From Pirellula staleyi DSM 6068 (lineage in GTDB: Bacteria > Planctomycetota > Planctomycetia > Pirellulales > Pirellulaceae): 55,830 nt of DNA. The stretch lies in assembly GCA_945875845.1 (NCBI GenBank), contig CAMCMB010000046.1, positions 1 to 55,830 on the forward strand, given 5' to 3'. The notes under the pieces are model-generated. The model saw only the letters and a program-made list of their open reading frames with translations, was not told where the DNA came from and made no database searches. Every line of letters starts with the position of its first letter. Within the stretch, counting starts at the first letter, position 1. This document shows positions 51,118-55,830 of the stretch, one piece after another. Both the position numbers and the translations under genes were made by a program.

Positions 51118-53783
51118 TGAAACAGGTTTCCGACATGCGATTGTCCATCACCATGCTGCTTGTATTCGGAATCGCCTGCACGATTCTGGCAGCCGATGGT
51201 CAGCAGACTCCGATCACTTTAAAAGCGGCCAGAGAACAGGGGCGCATCAAATCCCTTTTCCTAAAGGAAACTCAGGCCGCCGCGAAAGCCACCGACGTCA
51301 TCCTGGAGGCCAACGTTGCTGACTTTCAGAAGTCGGTGGGACCTATCCTGAAGAAGAGCTGCCTGAACTGTCACGGTCCGGAAAGGTCCGAGGGCAGACT
51401 GCGTATGGATCAACTGAATCCTGACCTGCTGACCGGGCCTGATGTTGCGCGGTGGCGCGAGGTCTATCACGCGCTCTCCAAGTCCGAAATGCCCCCCGCA
51501 GACGAACTGGATTATGCACTCGCCGACGCCGACCGCGGTACCATTGTCGATTGGCTTACCGGGGAACTGACCAAGGCGTCTCTCATTCGTCGCAACAGCG
51601 ATCCGCATTCGTCGTTTCGTCGGCTGACGAAGTACGAGTACGAATATGCTCTGCAGGACCTGCTCGGCGTACCCGGTGCCCTAGCGAACAAGCTGCCGCC
51701 GGAATCTGCAACGGAAGCTGGGTTCAAGAACAGTTCGGAATTACTGCAGATGTCTGTCATGCAGTTCGAGACCTACCGTGACATCGCGAGGAAAGCGATC
51801 AAGCGAGCGACCGTCAGCGGTGAGCGACCGCAGGCTGTTACGTACTTCATCTCAATGCAAGAAGAGATGGAGAAGGCGGGGGTCAAAAAGGAGGACAAGG
51901 AAGCCGACAAGAGTAAGAAAAACTCCAAGAGGCCTAGAAATCAGCAGCAGCTATTCCATCGAGAAACAGGGGAGAGCATGCCGTTTCCCGGTGGAAAAAC
52001 GATGCCTCGGGCCGAAGTTTCAGCCGAGCAAACGCTGGCTGTTTCTCCTGTTGTGCTGGTTCTTCCCAAATCCAACGAGTTGAAACTGGATCTGGATCGC
52101 TTTCTTCCCGACGAAGGAACCATGCGCGTTCGTATTCGAGCCGCGCGCTCCACGATGAACCCTGACGAGTACGCGAGCTTGCGTCTGATTTTCAGTGCTC
52201 ACACCAGCAACAATGCTAATTTCATGAATGTTATCAGTCAGCGTGACATTCCGGTGAACGCCTCTGCCGACAATCCCGAATGGATTCACTTCGATATTCC
52301 ACTGAGCGATATCCAGCGCAACCCGTTTCGGAAACTTACCACAACATTCCCAAGACGGGATGAGTTCCTGCACATTCGCAATGTGTCCAATGCAGCGGGC
52401 GGCCAAGAGGCTCTTCATGTCCTGATCGACTCCATCGAAATCAGTGCTCCCTTTTATGAGCAATGGCCACCGCAGACTCACACCAACATCTTCATTGAGA
52501 GTGACAATAAGAGCAACGAGGAAATCTATAGCCGCGAGGTGTTGAGTCGATTCCTGAGACGTGTCTGGCGGCGCCCCGTCACCTCGCGGGAAGTCGACCC
52601 GTTCATGGCCCTGTTTGCGAAGTACCGGCCGGGATTCCCGACTTTCGAAGATGCCATGGTAGAAGTGCTGGCGACCGCCCTGGCCACTCCGGAATTCCTC
52701 TACCTGACTCAAAGGGTGACAGCCGACGAATCAAAAGATCCGGCAAGTTCGGCAAGTTCGGCAAGTATCAGTCCGCTGGAGTTAGCCAGCCGCCTCTCCG
52801 TATTTCTGTGGTCCAGTATTCCCGATGACGAACTTCTCACGATCGCGGAGCAGGGAAAACTACGAGAGCCAGAGGTTCTGACAGCGCAAGTTCAACGCAT
52901 GCTGGCAGACCCGCGTTCCAGGCGATTCTCTCAGAACTTTGTTGAGCAATGGCTGGGTATGGATGGTCTGAATAGTGTCACTCATATTACGGACAGCTCT
53001 TTGAAAGACGCGATCCACGAAGAGCCGATCGCCTTCTTTGATGAAGTCCTGAGGCACAATCACAGCGTTATGGACTTCGTCCATTCCGAGTACACGGTGG
53101 TCAACGAGCGGCTGGCAGCACACTATGGGATTCCGAAGATTTATGGCCCTGATTTCCGCAAAGTGCCACTCAACCCCGAGGCGAATCGAGGCGGGATATT
53201 GACGGGGGCTGCCGTCCTCGCAATGAACTCCGACGGCAAAGATTCTCATCCTCTGAAACGCGGCGTCTGGATGCTCAAGCGTATCCTTGATGATCCACCG
53301 CCGCCACCGCCGCCCGATGTCCCGACGGTCGACCTGACGAACCCGGAGATTCTGAAAATGACTTTGAAGGATCGGATCGCCGATCACCGGAACAAGGCGG
53401 CCTGTGTCTCGTGCCACTCCAGGATCGACCCATGGGGAATCGCATTTGAGAATTACGATGCTTTCGGAGTCTACCGGACTCACATTAAAGACAAGCCTGT
53501 CGATGCGACCTCAGAACTGTTCAATCGTCAGACCCTGGCCGGGATGGATGGGCTCAAGCGTTATCTGTTGACGGAACGACAGGATCAAATTTCCCGAGCG
53601 ATAGTGCATAAGCTGATGGCTTATGCTCTCGGCCGACCGCTTACTTTTGCGGACAGTGCAGATATTGACAGCTTGACCGCACAGTTCCGACGACGCGATG
53701 ATGGCTTGGGCGATCTGATCCACTTGATCATCCGCAGTAATCTCTTTAACTCTAACTGGACAGCGCCGTATTCTCAACAATGA
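51117..53783 (+). CDS. Exported cytochrome-type DUF1592/DUF1587 protein, cassette 2
   Basis: An 888-aa protein with signal peptide MRLSITMLLVFGIACTILAA after a short lead. The haem domain has CLNCHGPERSEGRLRMDQLN. DUF1587 (SSFRRLTKYEYEYALQDLLG), a low-complexity basic stretch near 257-275 (KKEDKEADKSKKNSKRP), DUF1592 (ASRLSVFLWSSIPDDELL), DUF1588 (GILTGAAVLAMNSDGKDSHP) with CVSCHSRIDPWGIAFENYD, and DUF1585 close the protein. No LamG insert, unlike the cassette 1 protein. The ATG at 51117 overlaps a short upstream ORF; another ATG at 51135 is equally plausible because the signal peptide begins there. The DUF1552 gene overlaps its stop by four bases. Confidence 0.92.
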   Translation: MKQVSDMRLSITMLLVFGIACTILAADGQQTPITLKAAREQGRIKSLFLKETQAAAKATDVILEANVADFQKSVGPILKKSCLNCHGPERSEGRLRMDQLNPDLLTGPDVARWREVYHALSKSEMPPADELDYALADADRGTIVDWLTGELTKASLIRRNSDPHSSFRRLTKYEYEYALQDLLGVPGALANKLPPESATEAGFKNSSELLQMSVMQFETYRDIARKAIKRATVSGERPQAVTYFISMQEEMEKAGVKKEDKEADKSKKNSKRPRNQQQLFHRETGESMPFPGGKTMPRAEVSAEQTLAVSPVVLVLPKSNELKLDLDRFLPDEGTMRVRIRAARSTMNPDEYASLRLIFSAHTSNNANFMNVISQRDIPVNASADNPEWIHFDIPLSDIQRNPFRKLTTTFPRRDEFLHIRNVSNAAGGQEALHVLIDSIEISAPFYEQWPPQTHTNIFIESDNKSNEEIYSREVLSRFLRRVWRRPVTSREVDPFMALFAKYRPGFPTFEDAMVEVLATALATPEFLYLTQRVTADESKDPASSASSASISPLELASRLSVFLWSSIPDDELLTIAEQGKLREPEVLTAQVQRMLADPRSRRFSQNFVEQWLGMDGLNSVTHITDSSLKDAIHEEPIAFFDEVLRHNHSVMDFVHSEYTVVNERLAAHYGIPKIYGPDFRKVPLNPEANRGGILTGAAVLAMNSDGKDSHPLKRGVWMLKRILDDPPPPPPPDVPTVDLTNPEILKMTLKDRIADHRNKAACVSCHSRIDPWGIAFENYDAFGVYRTHIKDKPVDATSELFNRQTLAGMDGLKRYLLTERQDQISRAIVHKLMAYALGRPLTFADSADIDSLTAQFRRRDDGLGDLIHLIIRSNLFNSNWTAPYSQQ

Positions 53784-55180
53784 TGAATCACAAATCCGTG
53801 TTGCTAGGTCGCAGAAGCTTCCTTCGTGGTACCGGGCTCGCTCTGGCTTTGCCATGGCTTGAGACGTTTGCGGCGGGGGGCCCAAACTCGGACGAGACCC
53901 CAAAGCGATTCCTCAGTGTCTACCACCCTGATGGTGTTGGGATACCACTTAAGTCGGACCCAGCGTGGAAGGATTGGTGTTGGTTCCCTCGGGGCGGTGA
54001 GAAAGATTTTGAATTGACGAAAGTGCTCGATGTGCTCGAGCCCATGCGCAGTGACATCACGATTTATTCAGGGCTATCACATCCTGAGGCAAGGCGGGTT
54101 CACGGCCATTCCAATGCGGATCAGTATCTGACGGGCGCGCCCACAGGTGGCGATGGACCCTATCAGAATTCGATCTCTCTTGATCAGGTCTATGCGGAAC
54201 ACGCAGGAGACTTCACTCGACACTCTTCTCTGGTGATGTCGACCAATGGTGGCGTTGGCGGCCCTCGCGGCGCCCAGACTCAGTCCTTCAATCGAGAAGG
54301 ACGGCCGATCCCGGCGATGAATAAACCAAAAGAAATCTTCGATATGCTGTTTGTAACGAGCAGCAAAGATGCCGCTGCAAGTCTCGCGAGAAGCAAGAGT
54401 GCTCTGGATCTCCTGATGGACAATTCTCGATCCCTGGGACTCCAACTATCTAGCCGGGATCAGGAGACCCTCAAGCAGTACCTCGATGCTGTGCGGGATA
54501 CGGAACTGAAGCTCGCGAAGGCCCAACGCTGGATTGATACGCCGATTCCGGTGGTCGATACCGGCAACCTGCATCTGGATGCTGAACCCAAAGAGGCCAG
54601 GCTCTATTTCCAGACGATGTATGAACTGATCTACCTTGCCTTTCTGAGCGATTCGACTCGCGCGGCGACGTTCCAATTGGGGAGAGAAAATGGCGAAGGA
54701 CCACACGATCTGCTGTCCCTGGCCGTTGGTCTTGGTGGCGCTCATGGCCTGACGCATGAGGTCAAGAGGCCCGGCGGCTGGAAAAACCTAGGCACCTATA
54801 ATCGCTATCAGGCTGAGGAATTCGGTCGCTTCTTGAAGAGACTCAAGGACACTTCCGAGCCGACGGGCAATGGCAATATGCTGGACAACACGCTTGCAAT
54901 GCATGGCTCTGCGTCCAGTAGTTTCCACCTCTCACGCAACTATCCGATTATTTCTGCAGGTGGTAAGAACCTCGGCTTCACCAACGGTCGGTATCTCAAG
55001 TTCGGCAAAGGAAATGAAGACAATCAGGCCGGTGCAGGAATCGATACGGATGCTGGATGGCAAGGCAAGGTGGAAGTCGAAGAGCTTCCGCTGGCGAAGT
55101 TGTTCGTCACCATCCTGCAGAGGCTTGGCGTCGAGACGGACTCGTTCGGAGGTTATACCGGATCATTGAGTCGGGTTTAG
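53780..55180 (+). CDS. Tat-exported DUF1552 protein, cassette 2
   Basis: A 466-aa protein. The N-terminus has the twin-arginine signal GRRSFLRGTGLALALPWLE. DUF1552 follows: RFLSVYHPDGVGIPLKSDP, KDWCWFPRGGEKDFELTKV, VHGHSNADQYLTGAPTGG, SISLDQVYAEHAG, with DNTLAMHGSASSSFHLSRNY near the end. It shares an ATGA overlap with the preceding DUF1592 gene, so the two are translated together. In cassette 1 the order is the reverse (DUF1552 first), so these pairs have rearranged or were gained separately. The pair are probably partners in an exported complex of unknown activity. Confidence 0.93.
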   Translation: MMNHKSVLLGRRSFLRGTGLALALPWLETFAAGGPNSDETPKRFLSVYHPDGVGIPLKSDPAWKDWCWFPRGGEKDFELTKVLDVLEPMRSDITIYSGLSHPEARRVHGHSNADQYLTGAPTGGDGPYQNSISLDQVYAEHAGDFTRHSSLVMSTNGGVGGPRGAQTQSFNREGRPIPAMNKPKEIFDMLFVTSSKDAAASLARSKSALDLLMDNSRSLGLQLSSRDQETLKQYLDAVRDTELKLAKAQRWIDTPIPVVDTGNLHLDAEPKEARLYFQTMYELIYLAFLSDSTRAATFQLGRENGEGPHDLLSLAVGLGGAHGLTHEVKRPGGWKNLGTYNRYQAEEFGRFLKRLKDTSEPTGNGNMLDNTLAMHGSASSSFHLSRNYPIISAGGKNLGFTNGRYLKFGKGNEDNQAGAGIDTDAGWQGKVEVEELPLAKLFVTILQRLGVETDSFGGYTGSLSRV

Positions 55181-55212
55181 TTCTTGGTTCTTGGTTTCTG
55201 GTTTTCAAAAAA

Positions 55213-55302
55213 ATGACAATACGACGCTTTGAAGACATCGAAGGGTCGCAGATGGCTCGTGAGCTGACGCGCCAAGTCTATGGTGGGTGCAGTCGCCTGT
55301 AG
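55213..55302 (+). pseudogene. Truncated four-helix-bundle protein gene
   Basis: The 29-codon frame MTIRRFEDIEGSQMARELTR is the usual beginning of the four-helix-bundle (23S rRNA intervening-sequence) protein family, which normally has about 120 residues and continues RQVY followed by more helices. After RQVY the frame reads GGCSRL and stops, so the rest has been lost. The break, near 55283, is 30 bases from the transposase stop codon on the other strand, which suggests the insertion sequence cut the gene. Confidence 0.65.
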
Positions 55303-55314
55303 ACCAATGATTTT

Positions 55315-55830
55315 TCAGGCTGCGACGAGCTCATTTTCGGGTTTCGGCTGACTTATGTCTGTTGGTTGGTCAATCGTACTCAGATAGCGATTCCAGATTT
55401 TGTCCCACAGCCTACTTCGACATGCCGTACGCAAGTCTACTATCCATTGCCCTCCTCCTTTACTCCAACGCATTCCTGATTGTTTCATACGCTGATTGAA
55501 GATGACTTTGCAGCCCGCTTCGGTCACTCCACTGCCAATCGGGTCTCCTACGATACTGCGTTGAGCATAGTCCATATTGGCACCATATCGACTGAGGTAG
55601 CTCTTCGCTTCGTTGTAATCTTTCATCGATCCTTTTAGGCCATGGCGACGCATGTGTTGCGCTGCGTGAGCCATCACTTTTCGAACGCCGTTCTTGACGT
55701 GCCTAAGCGTATGACGATTCTCTTTGAACCAATCTTGGCTTTCCGTAGTGCCTATGCCAAAAAGGGAATCTGCTAACTTGCTGACGTACTCACAGGCATG
55801 AAAGAAATCCAATCCCCAACTCCACTCCAA
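55315..55830 (-). mobile_element. ISKra4-type transposase, C-terminal part (cut by window edge)
   Basis: A 171-residue frame with its N-terminus beyond the right edge (it reads LEWSWGLDFFHACEYVSKLA at the edge). VGDPIGSGVTEAGCKVIFNQ and the following RMKQSGMRWSKGGGQW correspond to the conserved glycine-rich, glutamate-carrying end of ISKra4 family DDE transposases. The stop codon is at 55315-55317. No terminal inverted repeat could be identified, since only one end is in view. The inserted element probably begins close to 55283-55312, next to the broken four-helix-bundle gene. Confidence 0.8.

Overview
The window comes from a planctomycete, most likely a member of the Pirellulales. The signs are lineage-typical families: Tat-exported DUF1552 proteins paired with cytochrome-type DUF1592/DUF1587/DUF1585 proteins, an SHD1-domain secreted protein, a giant FG-GAP protein with the planctomycete export motif (VERMEDRRLF) and a dockerin-like end, a PEP-CTERM protein, NIPSNAP and LamG secreted proteins, and an AroD-AroE fusion. 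Many intergenic gaps carry long dispersed palindromes. No rRNA, tRNA, CRISPR array or prophage was seen. The organism name and all product calls are inferred by reading the sequence; no database was searched.

Layout. 1-313: 3' end of a group II intron (end of its reverse transcriptase/maturase plus domains V and VI). 314-1308: a ~497-bp sequence present twice in tandem and full of nested palindromes; the intron sits exactly at its left border. 1619-6370: aspS, a TrpG/PabA amidotransferase, fused aroD-aroE and yraN. 6680-11523: secreted proteins (PQQ-type propeller, LamG, NIPSNAP, alpha/beta hydrolase) separated by palindromic repeats and one gene remnant. 11627-16196: a sigma-54 response regulator, its histidine kinase, a lipoprotein-like protein and a small conserved protein, overlapping or nearly so and all on the minus strand. 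16499-22666: housekeeping block with dnaK, pheA, an M20 peptidase, clpS and trmB. 23067-27873: orphan anti-sigma-like membrane protein, SHD1 protein, tdk overlapping an ABC ATPase, and a 65-aa protein. 28174-32984: orphan nucleotidyltransferase-like protein, recR, an ABC-F ATPase, tsaE and a MoxR ATPase. 33222-38849: Cys-rich secreted protein, a small basic protein, glycosyltransferase 2 overlapping a large unknown protein, and a secreted esterase.

38880-46206 (minus strand): PEP-CTERM protein coupled to a 1227-aa FG-GAP protein, a TIGR03032-type protein and a membrane GDPD phosphodiesterase. 46515-55180: two exported DUF1552/DUF1592 cassettes with opposite internal gene order, each preceded by the same ~94-bp element (76 of 94 positions identical by hand count). 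55213-55830: a truncated four-helix-bundle gene next to an ISKra4-type transposase that runs off the window.

The aromatic amino acid genes (trpG/pabA, aroDE, pheA) are spread over two nearby loci and do not form one operon. The most unusual material is the duplicated 94-bp element, which holds a coupled upstream ORF on one strand and a candidate 40-aa hydrophobic microprotein on the other, together with the several families of dispersed palindromes.
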